Positions 17,631 to 25,980 of a stretch of DNA of 64,000 nt are shown piece by piece. A model generated the notes under the pieces. That model ran no database searches. It had not been told where the DNA came from and saw nothing but the letters and a program-made list of their open reading frames with translations. This DNA comes from Pseudomonas sp. DTU12.3 (lineage in GTDB: Bacteria; Pseudomonadota; Gammaproteobacteria; Pseudomonadales; Pseudomonadaceae). The position numbers and the translations under genes are program-made. The number at the start of each line of letters is the position of its first letter. Positions within the stretch are counted from its first letter, which is position 1. The stretch spans positions 484,001 through 548,000 of the forward strand of contig NZ_CP027218.1 in NCBI RefSeq assembly GCF_004124275.1. The letters are read 5' to 3'.

Positions 17631-17719
17631 GAGCTGGCGCAGCCTGCGATCTTTTGATCTTGCTTCGACGATTTAACCTATTGAAAATCAAAAGATCGCA
17701 GCCTGCGGCAGCTCCTACA
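17626..17719. repeat. REPIN doublet, family A, overlapping a stop codon
   Basis: The left unit (TGTAGGAGCTGGCGCAGCCTG) begins inside the last codons of the sigma54 activator gene and provides its TAG. The right unit, 17692-17719, is canonical. Confidence 0.85.
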
Positions 17720-17767
17720 CGTCTAGCCTGTGTGTATGAACAAAATGGAATAACAACGTGAATAAAC

Positions 17768-17804
17768 GTTATTGTCCGGGAATAAAAAATCCCGGTATTG
17801 TCCG
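17768..17804 (+). promoter_or_regulatory. Hairpin with flanking direct repeat in the metQ leader
   Basis: CCGGGA / TCCCGG form perfect 6-bp arms around an A-rich loop (17776-17795). They are flanked by direct copies of (T/G)TATTGTCCG at 17769 and 17795, about 85-120 bp before the metQ ATG. It could be an operator or an RNA hairpin. No known riboswitch is recognised. Confidence 0.3.
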
Positions 17805-17888
17805 CTTCACGCCAGAGATAGCACTTCACTGGCACTCGTATTAAATGCCGTCGCCATTCGCGACCGTGATTTTCGATAAGGACACTGC

Positions 17889-18686
17889 ATGAAAAAGGTT
17901 CTGTTGTTTACCGCATTGGCGGCTGCTCTGACTGCTTCTCTGGCCAACGCCGGCGAGAAACTGGTGGTTGCCGCGACCCCGGTTCCGCACGCTGAAATCC
18001 TCGAGCTGATCAAACCGACCCTGGCCAAAGAAGGCGTGGATCTGGAAATCAAAGTCTTCACCGACTACGTTCAGCCGAACGTACAGGTAGGCGAGAAGCG
18101 TCTGGACGCCAACTACTTCCAGACCCTGCCGTACCTGAACAGCTTCAACCAGGGCAAATACAAGGACGACAAATCCAAGTACCTGGTGACCGTGCAAGGC
18201 GTGCACGTTGAACCGTTCGGTGGTTACTCGAGCAAGTACAAAACCCTGGCTGAATTGCCGGACGGCGCGACCATCGCCATCCCCAACGAAGGCAGCAACA
18301 GCGGCCGTGCACTGATCCTGTTGCAGAAGGCTGGTCTGATCGAACTGAAAGACCCGAAAAACGCCCTGGCAACGCCGAAAGACATCGCCAAGAACCCGCA
18401 CAACTTCAAGTTCAAGGAACTGGAATCGGCGCTGCTGCCACGCGTTCTGAAAGAAGTTGATCTGGACATGATCAATACCAACTACGCGCTGGAAGCCAAG
18501 TTGAACCCGCAGAAAGATGCGCTGGTGATCGAAGGTGCTGACTCGCCGTACGTGAACTTCCTGGTGGCCCGTGAGGACAACAAGAACAGCGACGCGATCC
18601 AGAAACTGGCCAAAGCCCTGACCAGCCCGGAAGTCAAAGCGTTCATCGAGAAGAAGTACAACGGCGCGGTACTGCCGGCGTTCTGA
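17889..18686 (+). CDS. metQ: MetQ/NlpA-family methionine-binding protein (orphan)
   Basis: A periplasmic D/L-methionine-type binding protein of 265 residues. The signal peptide MKKVLLFTALAAALTASLANA has no lipobox Cys. Family signatures are VAATPVPHAEIL, DYVQPNVQVGEKRLDANYFQ, IAIPNEGSNSGRALILLQ and TNYALEAKLNP. No metN or metI is adjacent; the only pair is at 29873-31628 with its own MetQ homologue. This copy therefore either supplies an alternative ligand to that transporter or uses one elsewhere. It is followed by a strong terminator. Ligand assignment is at family level. Confidence 0.85.
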   Translation: MKKVLLFTALAAALTASLANAGEKLVVAATPVPHAEILELIKPTLAKEGVDLEIKVFTDYVQPNVQVGEKRLDANYFQTLPYLNSFNQGKYKDDKSKYLVTVQGVHVEPFGGYSSKYKTLAELPDGATIAIPNEGSNSGRALILLQKAGLIELKDPKNALATPKDIAKNPHNFKFKELESALLPRVLKEVDLDMINTNYALEAKLNPQKDALVIEGADSPYVNFLVAREDNKNSDAIQKLAKALTSPEVKAFIEKKYNGAVLPAF

Positions 18687-18720
18687 TCTGACGCTTGAGT
18701 GAACCCCTTCAAGGTATGAA

Positions 18721-18756
18721 AACGCCGATGGCCAGCGATGGTCATCGGCGTTTTTG
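18721..18756 (+). terminator. Rho-independent terminator after metQ
   Basis: Perfect 10-bp stem AACGCCGATG / CATCGGCGTT with a 12-base loop, followed by a T run, 35 bp after the stop. Confidence 0.92.
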
Positions 18757-18773
18757 TGTGCGTGCGCAAAGCG

Positions 18774-18947
18774 GCCCTAACCCTAACCCTCCCGAAACGT
18801 CGGACCGCCCAGAGGTAGAGGGGACTGAATGGGTGATATTCACGCAATACGCCGACGTGAAAGATCTCTGCCGTATCCATAATCGACTCGGTCTTTCAGG
18901 TCGATGTATGACGCCAGACAACTCGGTCAGCCTGGGGTGAGGGTGCT
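18774..18947. repeat. Degenerate MITE-like repeat, two facing right ends
   Basis: The right part, TTTCAGGTCGATGTA...ACTCGGTCAG...GGGGTGAGGG, matches the right half of the repeats at 51409-51570 and 6121-6278. The left part, CCCTAACCC...AGAGGGGACTGA, is the reverse complement of the same right half. So this copy is a palindrome of two right ends, decayed, not a simple insertion. Confidence 0.5.
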
Positions 18948-18955
18948 CTTGATTC

Positions 18956-19048
18956 TCAGGCAACCTGAGCCTTCAACGCCCGGCGCAACGCCACGAGCAA
19001 TTTCACAATGTCCTGCGGATCCAGTCGCTGCGGCACTTTTACGTCCAT
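18956..19048 (-). CDS. Putative 30-residue small protein
   Basis: A short open frame MDVKVPQRLDPQDIVKLLVA... ending RRALKAQVA, preceded by AAGGAAG 5 nt before the ATG. The second half could form a basic amphipathic helix. A longer frame from 19183 exists, but the inner ATG has the ribosome site. It lies alone in the 643-bp gap between metQ and the amino-acid ABC operon, whose remaining content is the terminator, the degenerate repeat and the candidate element at 19150. Not recognised; coding status rests on the ribosome site alone. Confidence 0.4.
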   Translation of the reverse strand: MDVKVPQRLDPQDIVKLLVALRRALKAQVA

Positions 19049-19149
19049 GTTGTCTTCCTTGTTATGGTTTGGCCGGGGGAGTCTGGCCAAAAGCTGTTCA
19101 TCCTTGGAGGGCTTTTGTGAAAAAAAGATCCGTCCTACAGCGCAAAGGA

Positions 19150-19169
19150 AAATAGCCTTCTTATTCCTT
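19150..19169 (+). promoter_or_regulatory. Candidate sulfur-regulon element upstream of the amino-acid ABC operon
   Basis: AAATAGCCTTCTTATTCCTT differs from the element at 15994-16012 by one inserted C. It reads toward the permease gene at 19330. Confidence 0.45.
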
Positions 19170-19329
19170 CCCGGCAAACCCACAAGATAGTTTTTTGGGT
19201 GATATCAATATGCTTTAACGGTATTTAAATTCTGGTTTTTATACCTATAAAGTCATCCCCTGCCGGACAGCCATCCGCTGTCCATGGACTGCATCACCGC
19301 CGCTTACCGAGCGACGTCCAGGACGTTTC

Positions 19330-19995
19330 ATGACCTTCGATTACGCTTTCATCCTCAGCACCCTGCCGGCGTTTCTCAAAGCCGTGGGCGTGACGCTGCA
19401 GGTCGGTTTCATCGCCATCGGTACCTCGTTACTGGTGGCGCTGCTCAACGCGACGATTCTGGTATTCCGCACGCCTTACCTGCAAAAGCTGGTCGGCCTG
19501 TACGTGGAACTGGCGCGTAACACGCCGCTACTGATCCAGCTGTTCTTCGTCTACTTCGCCTTGCCGGCAACGGGAATTCAGGTTTCCGGTTTCACCGCCG
19601 CGATCATCACCATGACCTTTCTCGGTGGCGCCTACCTCACCGAAGTGCTGCGCGCCGGCGTCGATGCCGTACCGCAGGCGCAGCTGGAATCGGGACGTTC
19701 CATCGGCCTGTCCCACGGCCAATTGCTGCGCTACGTGATCCTGCCGCAAGCGGGGATCCTCAGCCTGCCGTCGCTGTTCGCCAATTTCATTTTCCTGCTC
19801 AAGGAAACCACCGTGGTCTCGGCGGTGGCGGTGCCGGAAATCCTCTACACCACCAAGAGCTACATCGCGCTCTATTACAAAACCTACGAAATGCTCGCCG
19901 TGCTGACGCTGATCTGTGTGCTGTTGTTCTTGCCGATGTCGCTGTTGCTCAGCCGTCTGGAAAGGAGGCTCCAGCATGGCCAGTTCGGGTCTTGA
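19330..19995 (+). CDS. Polar amino-acid ABC transporter permease 1
   Basis: A HisM/GlnP-class inner-membrane permease of 221 residues. About five membrane segments are visible and the EAA-like loop is QLESGRSIGLSHGQLLRYVILPQA. The family stretch ELARNTPLLIQLFFVYFALP is near residue 65. It is the first gene of a four-gene operon (permease, permease, ATPase, lipoprotein receptor). All junctions overlap, which indicates a dedicated transporter. The upstream candidate element suggests a sulfur amino acid such as cystine or a derivative as substrate. This is inference; closest-family substrate cannot be told by eye. Confidence 0.87.
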   Translation: MTFDYAFILSTLPAFLKAVGVTLQVGFIAIGTSLLVALLNATILVFRTPYLQKLVGLYVELARNTPLLIQLFFVYFALPATGIQVSGFTAAIITMTFLGGAYLTEVLRAGVDAVPQAQLESGRSIGLSHGQLLRYVILPQAGILSLPSLFANFIFLLKETTVVSAVAVPEILYTTKSYIALYYKTYEMLAVLTLICVLLFLPMSLLLSRLERRLQHGQFGS

Positions 19996-20635
19996 ATTGC
20001 TCTGGGTGTCGTTGCCGCAATTGGCCAAAGGCGCCGGGCAGACCTTGTCGATCTCGTTTCTGAGCATCGCCATCAGCACCGTCGGTGGCGTGCTCTACGG
20101 TGTATTGCGCACGCTCAACATCACGTGGCTGAACGCGATCCTGCGGGTGTATCTGGAGCTGTTCCGGGCGATCCCGGTGCTGGTCTGGTTGTACCTGCTG
20201 TTTTTCGGCTTGCCGATTTTCTTCGGCCTGAGCATTCCCAGCTTCTGGTGCGCGGTACTGGTGCTTTCGCTGTGGGGAGCCAGCGAGGTGGGTGAAGTGG
20301 CACGCGGTGCGCTGCATTCGTTGCCACGCGGCCAGCGTGAGGCGGGGCTGTCGATTGGCCTGAATGCTGCGCAACTCTACGGCTACGTGCTGTTGCCGCA
20401 AGCGCTGAAACGCATGACGCCGCCAACCATCAACGTCTACACGCGGATCATCAAGACCAGCTCGCTGGCGGTGCTCATAGGTGTGGTCGACGTAATCAAG
20501 GTCGGTCAGCAAATCATCGAGCGCACCTACGAATCGGTATTGATCTACGGCGCGTTGTTCCTGTTTTTCTTCTTCATCTGCTACCCGCTGTCGGCCGCCT
20601 CGCGCGTGCTGGAGCGGCGCTGGACGCAAGCATGA
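19976..20635 (+). CDS. Polar amino-acid ABC transporter permease 2
   Basis: A second HisM-class permease of 219 residues. The ATG at 19976 lies inside the 3' end of permease 1 and is preceded by AAAGGAGG. It has ELFRAIPVLVWLYLLFFGLP, and its EAA loop is QREAGLSIGLNAAQLYGYVLLPQA. It pairs with permease 1 to form a heterodimeric channel. Its stop overlaps the ATPase start. Confidence 0.87.
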   Translation: MASSGLELLWVSLPQLAKGAGQTLSISFLSIAISTVGGVLYGVLRTLNITWLNAILRVYLELFRAIPVLVWLYLLFFGLPIFFGLSIPSFWCAVLVLSLWGASEVGEVARGALHSLPRGQREAGLSIGLNAAQLYGYVLLPQALKRMTPPTINVYTRIIKTSSLAVLIGVVDVIKVGQQIIERTYESVLIYGALFLFFFFICYPLSAASRVLERRWTQA

Positions 20636-21414
20636 GCGCATTGATCGAGTTTCACGGCTTCAACAAATTCTATGGCGAGCAGCAAGTGCTCAACGGCATT
20701 GATCTGCAAGTGCTGAGCGGCGAAGTGATCGTCATCCTCGGCCCCAGCGGCTGCGGCAAAAGCACTTTGCTGCGGTGCCTCAATGGCCTGGAAGAAGCAC
20801 ACAGCGGCAGCCTGAAATTTGTCGGCCGCGAGCTGCTGGACAAGGCCACCGACTGGCGTGACATCCGCCAGCAGATCGGCATGGTCTTCCAAAGTTATCA
20901 CCTGTTCCCGCACATGAGCGTGCTCGACAACCTGCTGCTCGGCCCGCTGAAGGTGCAGAAGCGCCAGCGCCGCGAAGCGCAGCAGCAAGCTGAGGCCTTG
21001 CTTGAACGCGTAGGTCTGGCCGACAAGCGCGATGCATTTCCGCGCCAGCTCTCCGGCGGCCAGCAACAACGCATCGCCATCGTCCGTTCGTTGTGCATGA
21101 ACCCACGGGTGATGCTCTTCGATGAAGTCACCGCTGCCCTCGACCCGGAGATGGTCAAGGAAGTCTTGCAGGTGATTCAGGGCCTGGCCCGCGAAGGCAT
21201 GACCCTGTTGATTGTCACCCATGAAATGGCCTTCGCTCGCGCGGTGGCCGACCGCATTGTGTTCATGGATGCCGGGCGCATCCTTGAACAAACCCCGCCC
21301 GAGATTTTCTTTACGAACCCGCAAACCGCACGCGCGCAGCAGTTTCTGGAGAAGTTCTCCTTCGTTGCAACACTGCCAAAAACGAATCCGACAAAGGAAC
21401 TGGAACTGTTATGA
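20632..21414 (+). CDS. Polar amino-acid ABC transporter ATPase
   Basis: A GlnQ/HisP-type ATPase of 260 residues. It has Walker A GPSGCGKST, signature [19 protein letters not shown], Walker B VMLFDEVTAALDP and switch His in IVTHEMAFA. The Walker B tail reads DEVTAALD where DEPTSALD is usual, a tolerated variant. It starts within ATGA of the permease stop and ends within ATGA of the receptor gene. Confidence 0.9.
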   Translation: MSALIEFHGFNKFYGEQQVLNGIDLQVLSGEVIVILGPSGCGKSTLLRCLNGLEEAHSGSLKFVGRELLDKATDWRDIRQQIGMVFQSYHLFPHMSVLDNLLLGPLKVQKRQRREAQQQAEALLERVGLADKRDAFPRQLSGGQQQRIAIVRSLCMNPRVMLFDEVTAALDPEMVKEVLQVIQGLAREGMTLLIVTHEMAFARAVADRIVFMDAGRILEQTPPEIFFTNPQTARAQQFLEKFSFVATLPKTNPTKELELL

Positions 21415-22283
21415 AAACGGCCACTTTTTTACTGCCCTTGCTCAGCCTCGCCTTGCTCGCTGGTTGCAGCAAAACCGAAGAACCACCGAAGCCGAAAGTC
21501 GCCAGCGAAAGCGCTGCGCCAGCCGGTTATCTGGACAAGATCAAGGCCCGCGACAAGCTGATCGTCGGCGTCTTCACCGACAAGCCGCCGTTCGGTTTTG
21601 TCGATGAGGCTGGGCGCTACGTTGGTTTCGATACCGACATCGGCCGGCGCTTCGCCAAGGATCTGCTCGGTGACGAGACCAAGGTCGAGTTCGTTGCCGT
21701 CGAGCCAGCGAGCCGCATTCCGTTCCTGCAAAGCGACAAGGTCGACCTGATCCTCGCCAACATGACCGTGACCCCGGAGCGTAAGGAAGCGGTGGAATTC
21801 ACCAACCCGAACCTCAAGGTTGCCGTGCAGGCACTGGTACCGCAAAGCAGCCCGGTGAAAACCCTTGATGACCTGGCGACTCGCACCACCATCGTCACCA
21901 CTGGCACCACCGCTGATATCTGGCTGACCAAAAACCACCCGGACTGGAAACTGCTGAAGTTCGAGAAGAACTCCGAGTCGCTGCAAGCCCTGGCCAATGG
22001 TCGCGGCGATGCTTATGCACAGGACAATCTGGTGCTGTTCAGCTGGGCCAAGCAGAACCCGGGGTACCGCGTGCTGGATGACAAACTGGGCGCAGAGGCG
22101 CCTATTGCACCGGCGGTGAAGAAGGGCAATATCGAACTGCGTGACTGGGTGAACACCGAGCTGACGAAGTTGGGTGAAGAGAAGTATCTGCTCAAGCTGT
22201 ACGACCAATACGTGCGTAAAGAACTGAGCGATGACACCAAGCCGGAGAGCGTGATTGTCGAAGGGGGCAAGTGGCAGGGCTGA
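21411..22283 (+). CDS. Amino-acid ABC transporter substrate-binding lipoprotein
   Basis: A 290-residue family-3 solute-binding protein. The signal ends in the lipobox LLAGC (Cys20), so it is probably membrane-anchored, which is less common for this class in Pseudomonas. The binding domain shows KLIVGVFTDKPPFGFVDEAGRYVGFDTDIGRR and DLILANMTVTPERKEAVEFTNP. A linker of about 20 residues rich in Glu, Pro and Lys follows the lipobox. It is the last gene of the operon. Ligand unknown; general or sulfur amino acids are likely from context. Confidence 0.87.
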   Translation: MKTATFLLPLLSLALLAGCSKTEEPPKPKVASESAAPAGYLDKIKARDKLIVGVFTDKPPFGFVDEAGRYVGFDTDIGRRFAKDLLGDETKVEFVAVEPASRIPFLQSDKVDLILANMTVTPERKEAVEFTNPNLKVAVQALVPQSSPVKTLDDLATRTTIVTTGTTADIWLTKNHPDWKLLKFEKNSESLQALANGRGDAYAQDNLVLFSWAKQNPGYRVLDDKLGAEAPIAPAVKKGNIELRDWVNTELTKLGEEKYLLKLYDQYVRKELSDDTKPESVIVEGGKWQG

Positions 22284-22315
22284 TTGCCTGATTCAGCGGC
22301 GACGCTTGAATCGCT

Positions 22316-22380
22316 TTCGCGAGCAGGCTCGCTCCCACAGTTGTACGCGATCTAATGTGGGAGCGAGCCTGCTCGCGAAT
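22316..22380. repeat. REPIN doublet, family B
   Basis: Inverted CGCGAGCAGGCTCGCTCCCAC / GTGGGAGCGAGCCTGCTCGCG pair lies between the convergent ABC operon and AAA ATPase genes. Confidence 0.92.
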
Positions 22381-22394
22381 CTATGTCGCGCCAC

Positions 22395-23591
22395 TCAATC
22401 CGGCCAATACCAAGCCGGCGTTTCCAGCACCTTCTGCCCGACAATCCCGGTTTCCCCCAACGTCTTCTCCAGCACAATGCAATTGCATTCCTGATCCTCC
22501 TGCAACGCCGAAATCAACCGCCGCGCATGCGATACCACCCACACCTGACACTGCTCCGAGGCGCGAATAATCAACCGCGCCAACGCCGGTAGCAGATCCG
22601 GGTGCAAGCTGGTTTCCGGCTCGTTCAGCACCATCAGCGACGGTGGCCGCGGCGTCAGTAGCGCCGCAACCAGCAGCAGATAGCGCAATGTTCCGTCCGA
22701 CAACTCCGCCGCCGACAGCGGCCGCAACAAGCCTTCCTGGTAGAACTCGATCGCAAATCTTCCGCCGGCCTGAGCTTCGATATGCAGGCGCGCGCCGGGA
22801 AAGGCATCGGTGATGGCGGCGCGCATCGCCTCGCCGTCGCCGATTTCGATGATGGTCTGCAACGCGGCCGCCAGATCGCGTCCATCGTGATGCAGAACCG
22901 GCGTGCGCGTGCCCAGTTGTGGCTGACGCACCGGCGCGTCGGCATCGCTGCGAAAGTGATCGTAGAAGCGCCAGCGACGGATGAACTCGCGCATCTGAAA
23001 CACTTCCGGCGAGCTGCGCAGGCTGCCGACCTGATCAAACAAACTATCGAAGTTCGGCGTGTGCTGCGCCAGCACATCCCATTGCCGCTCGTTGCGCGCA
23101 CGAATCATCGGCCCGTCGCGATCGACCAACAGGCTGGCGGGCCGGTAATGCGGCCCGGCCCAGATGCATTCGCGTTTGATCTGCGGGTCGAGGCTGAAGC
23201 GCGAGGGGATCGGCCGCGCATGTTCGGGCAGCATGAAATGGCCATTGGAGTCAGGCAGACCGAGGCTGATCGAATAGCTGAAATCTTCTCCGGCGAATCC
23301 CAGGCGCAGACGCTTCACACCTTGGCGCACTGTCGATTGGATCGGCACCTCGCCGTTGCGCATGCGCCGGCTGATGGTTTCCGGCCCGGCCCAGAAGGTC
23401 GAATCGAGTCCGCCCTCGCGGGCCAGCGCATTGACCACGCCGCCCTGCGCGGTTTCCGCCAGCAGGCGCAAGGCTCGATAGAGATTGGACTTGCCACTGC
23501 CGTTGGGGCCGGTGATCAGGTTCAGCCGGCCGAGCGGGATCACCAATTTATTGATCGAGCGGTAATTGGCCACCGCCAGGGTTTTAAGCAT
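22395..23591 (-). CDS. Orphan AAA ATPase with RecF/SMC-like fold (AAA_21 type)
   Basis: A 398-residue predicted ATPase. It begins MLKTLAVANYRSINKLVIPL, the fold start typical of RecF/OLD-like ATPases. Walker A GPNGSGKSN is near residue 29. The signature region LSDGTLRYLLLVAALL and Walker B MVLNEPETSLHPD lie near the C-terminus, followed by WVVSHARRLISAL. There is no TOPRIM nuclease domain and no adjacent nuclease or toxin gene, so it is not a complete OLD or Gabija-type system. It stands alone between repeats, opposite in strand to the efflux operon. Function unknown. Confidence 0.82.
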   Translation of the reverse strand: MLKTLAVANYRSINKLVIPLGRLNLITGPNGSGKSNLYRALRLLAETAQGGVVNALAREGGLDSTFWAGPETISRRMRNGEVPIQSTVRQGVKRLRLGFAGEDFSYSISLGLPDSNGHFMLPEHARPIPSRFSLDPQIKRECIWAGPHYRPASLLVDRDGPMIRARNERQWDVLAQHTPNFDSLFDQVGSLRSSPEVFQMREFIRRWRFYDHFRSDADAPVRQPQLGTRTPVLHHDGRDLAAALQTIIEIGDGEAMRAAITDAFPGARLHIEAQAGGRFAIEFYQEGLLRPLSAAELSDGTLRYLLLVAALLTPRPPSLMVLNEPETSLHPDLLPALARLIIRASEQCQVWVVSHARRLISALQEDQECNCIVLEKTLGETGIVGQKVLETPAWYWPD

Positions 23592-23636
23592 GAGTGTCCT
23601 TCTCTGGATGCACTGAATCCGCCACAGAATACCCCC

Positions 23637-23715
23637 CTGCAGGAGCTGCCGCAGGCTGCGATCTTTTGATCTTTGAAAAACACCATCAAAAGATCGCAGC
23701 CTGCGGCAGCTCCTG
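23637..23715. repeat. REPIN doublet, family A
   Basis: Inverted CAGGAGCTGCCGCAGGCTGC / GCAGCCTGCGGCAGCTCCTG pair in the divergent gap between the ATPase gene and triA. Confidence 0.92.
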
Positions 23716-23815
23716 CGGAGATTAATCTTTCATTCGAGCGAGCAATGGTGGAACCCTGTTCTAAGCTCTGAAGTCGTATCGTCCCGATAGTCTCGAAAAA
23801 TGCCAAGGAGTCTGC

Positions 23816-24919
23816 ATGGCGGGTCCCGGATTGAAAGTGGTGGTGGCCCTCAGTGCCGTCGCCTTGCTGACCGCTTGCGGCGACAAGAAACCCGCGCAGG
23901 AATACTTGCCACGGGTCTTCGTACAGGAAGTGAAACCCACGGATTACGCGGCTTCGGTGACACTCACCGGTGACGTGCAGGCGCGCGTGCAGACCGAGCT
24001 ATCGTTCCGTGTTGGCGGCAAGATCATCCAGCGCATGGTCGATGTCGGCGACCGGGTTTCGGCCAAACAGGTACTGGCCAAGCTCGATCCCAAGGATCTG
24101 CAGACCAACGTCGATTCTGCGCAAGCCCAAGTGGTCGCTGAACAGGCGCGGGTGCAACAGAGCGCGGCGGCCTTCGTGCGTCAGCAGAAATTGCTGCCCA
24201 AAGGCTACACCAGCCAGAGCGAATACGATTCCGCGCAAGCGGCATTGCGCAGCAGTCAGAGCGCACTGAGCGCGGCGCAGGCGCAACTGGCCAATGCCAA
24301 AGACCAACTCAGCTACACCTCGTTGATCGCTGATGCGCCGGGCGTGATCACCGAGCGCCAGGCCGAAGTGGGTCAAGTGGTCCAGGCCACCGCGCCGATT
24401 TTCAGTCTGGCCCGCGATGGCGACCGTGATGCGGTGTTCAACGTTTATGAATCGTTGCTGGCGGAACGTCCTACGGATAACAAGATCACCGTCAGCCTGC
24501 TCGACAATCCCGAGATCAAAACCACTGGCACCGTGCGCGAAGTCACCCCGGCGGTGTCCGCGCAGTCCGGCACCGTGCAAGTCAAAGTCACCCTCGATAA
24601 ATTGCCGCCGGGCATGCAACTCGGTTCGGTGGTTAGCGCCACGGCGAAAGGCTCCGGCAAATCGGCGGTTGAATTGCCGTGGTCGGCGCTGACGAAAAAC
24701 ATCAGCGACCCGGCGGTGTGGATGGTCGACGACAAGGGCGAGGCGCAGTTGCACACGGTCACGGTCGGCCGATACCTGACTGGCAAAGTCATCATCAGCG
24801 AAGGCCTCAAGGGTGGCGAGAAGGTCATAGTCGCCGGCGGGCAGTTGTTGCACCCGGGGATGAAAGTCGAGATTGCCGAAAACACCTACAAGGATCTGCA
24901 ACCGGGAGCACAGCCATGA
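23816..24919 (+). CDS. triA: RND efflux periplasmic adaptor, TriA-like lipoprotein
   Basis: A membrane-fusion protein of 367 residues with lipobox LLTAC (Cys21). It contains the biotinyl-lipoyl-like half-motifs (ELSFRVGGKIIQRMVDVGDRV and LIADAPGVITERQAEVGQVV), a coiled-coil hairpin between them (about residues 95-160), and a beta-barrel domain. It is first of three overlapping genes. Two different adaptors followed by one RND pump is the hallmark of TriABC of P. aeruginosa, which exports triclosan and works with OpmH. No outer-membrane channel gene is present here. Confidence 0.85.
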   Translation: MAGPGLKVVVALSAVALLTACGDKKPAQEYLPRVFVQEVKPTDYAASVTLTGDVQARVQTELSFRVGGKIIQRMVDVGDRVSAKQVLAKLDPKDLQTNVDSAQAQVVAEQARVQQSAAAFVRQQKLLPKGYTSQSEYDSAQAALRSSQSALSAAQAQLANAKDQLSYTSLIADAPGVITERQAEVGQVVQATAPIFSLARDGDRDAVFNVYESLLAERPTDNKITVSLLDNPEIKTTGTVREVTPAVSAQSGTVQVKVTLDKLPPGMQLGSVVSATAKGSGKSAVELPWSALTKNISDPAVWMVDDKGEAQLHTVTVGRYLTGKVIISEGLKGGEKVIVAGGQLLHPGMKVEIAENTYKDLQPGAQP

Positions 24920-25980
24920 AGTCTCTGTGGCTGTTCCCCGTAGCTGTGTTGTTAGCCGCGTGCTCGAAGAAAGAACCACCGCCCGAGCCGGTGCGCCCAG
25001 TGCTGTCGGTCAAGGTCCAGGCGTTGAGTGAGGAAAGCCTCGGGCGTTTTGCCGGCAGCATTCAGGCGCGCTACGAGAGCAATACCGGGTTCCGCGTCGG
25101 TGGCCGTATCGCCAGTCGTAACGTCGATGTCGGTACGGAAGTCGAGAAGGGCACGCTGCTTGCGACCCTCGACCCGTCCGATCAACAGAATCAGTTGCGC
25201 TCGGCCCAGGGCGACCTGGCGAAGATCCAGGCACAATTGATCAACGCCCAGGCCAACGCTCGCCGGCAGCAAGCGCTGTTTGATCGTGGCGTTGGCGCGC
25301 AGGCGCAACTGGACGTCGCCAACACCGACTTGAAAACCACTCAGGCTTCGCTTGATCAGGCGCGGGCGGCGGTCAATCAGAGCAAGGATCAACTCGGCTA
25401 CACCGAGCTGCGCTCCGACCACAAAGCCGTGGTCACCGCGTGGAACGCCGAGGCCGGGCAGGTGGTGACCGCCGGCCAGCAAGTGGTGACGCTGGCGCAG
25501 CCGGACATCAAGGAAGCGGTGATTGATCTGCCCGACACCCTGGTCGATCAGATCCCCGCCGACGTAGTGTTTTCAGTGGCCGCGCAACTCGATCCAAGCA
25601 TCAACACCACCGCCGTCATTCGCGAGATCGAACCGCAAGCGCAGAGTGCTACGCGTACTCGCCGTGCACGGCTGACCCTGGCCGATACGCCGGACGGTTT
25701 CCGCCTCGGTACCGCGATCAGTGTGACCCTCAGTTCGGCGATCAAGCCGCGTATCGAACTGCCCGCGACGGCATTGCAGGAGGTCGATGGCAAAGCGCGC
25801 GTCTGGGTGATCGACACCCAAAGCAAAACCGTCAGCCCGCGTGATGTCAGCGTCATCAGCCGCACCGACAGCACTGTGGTGCTGGCTGGCGGGGTGAAGA
25901 ACGGCGAGCAAGTGGTCAGCGCCGGCGTCAACAGTCTCAAACCCGGACAATCCGTGAAACTTGACGAGGACAGTCAATGA
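24916..25980 (+). CDS. triB: RND efflux periplasmic adaptor, TriB-like lipoprotein
   Basis: A second membrane-fusion protein of 354 residues. It starts at the ATGA overlap with triA, and its lipobox LLAACS places Cys16 as the lipidated residue. Lipoyl halves are TGFRVGGRIASRNVDVGTEV and the segment ending AWNAEAGQVVTAGQQV, with an intervening coiled coil. It is diverged from TriA, so the pair is not a recent duplication. Both adaptors are expected to be needed by the pump, as shown for P. aeruginosa TriABC. Confidence 0.85.
   Translation: MKSLWLFPVAVLLAACSKKEPPPEPVRPVLSVKVQALSEESLGRFAGSIQARYESNTGFRVGGRIASRNVDVGTEVEKGTLLATLDPSDQQNQLRSAQGDLAKIQAQLINAQANARRQQALFDRGVGAQAQLDVANTDLKTTQASLDQARAAVNQSKDQLGYTELRSDHKAVVTAWNAEAGQVVTAGQQVVTLAQPDIKEAVIDLPDTLVDQIPADVVFSVAAQLDPSINTTAVIREIEPQAQSATRTRRARLTLADTPDGFRLGTAISVTLSSAIKPRIELPATALQEVDGKARVWVIDTQSKTVSPRDVSVISRTDSTVVLAGGVKNGEQVVSAGVNSLKPGQSVKLDEDSQ

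Noticed and set aside
18904..19190. Several short plus-strand frames between metQ and the ABC operon
   Set aside because: No ribosome sites and overlap with the degenerate repeat; only the minus-strand 30-residue frame has a convincing start.
22395..23591. Two-gene defence system (Gabija/OLD type) with the orphan ATPase
   Set aside because: Flanking genes are an amino-acid transporter and an efflux pump; no helicase, nuclease or toxin gene is adjacent and no TOPRIM domain is present.
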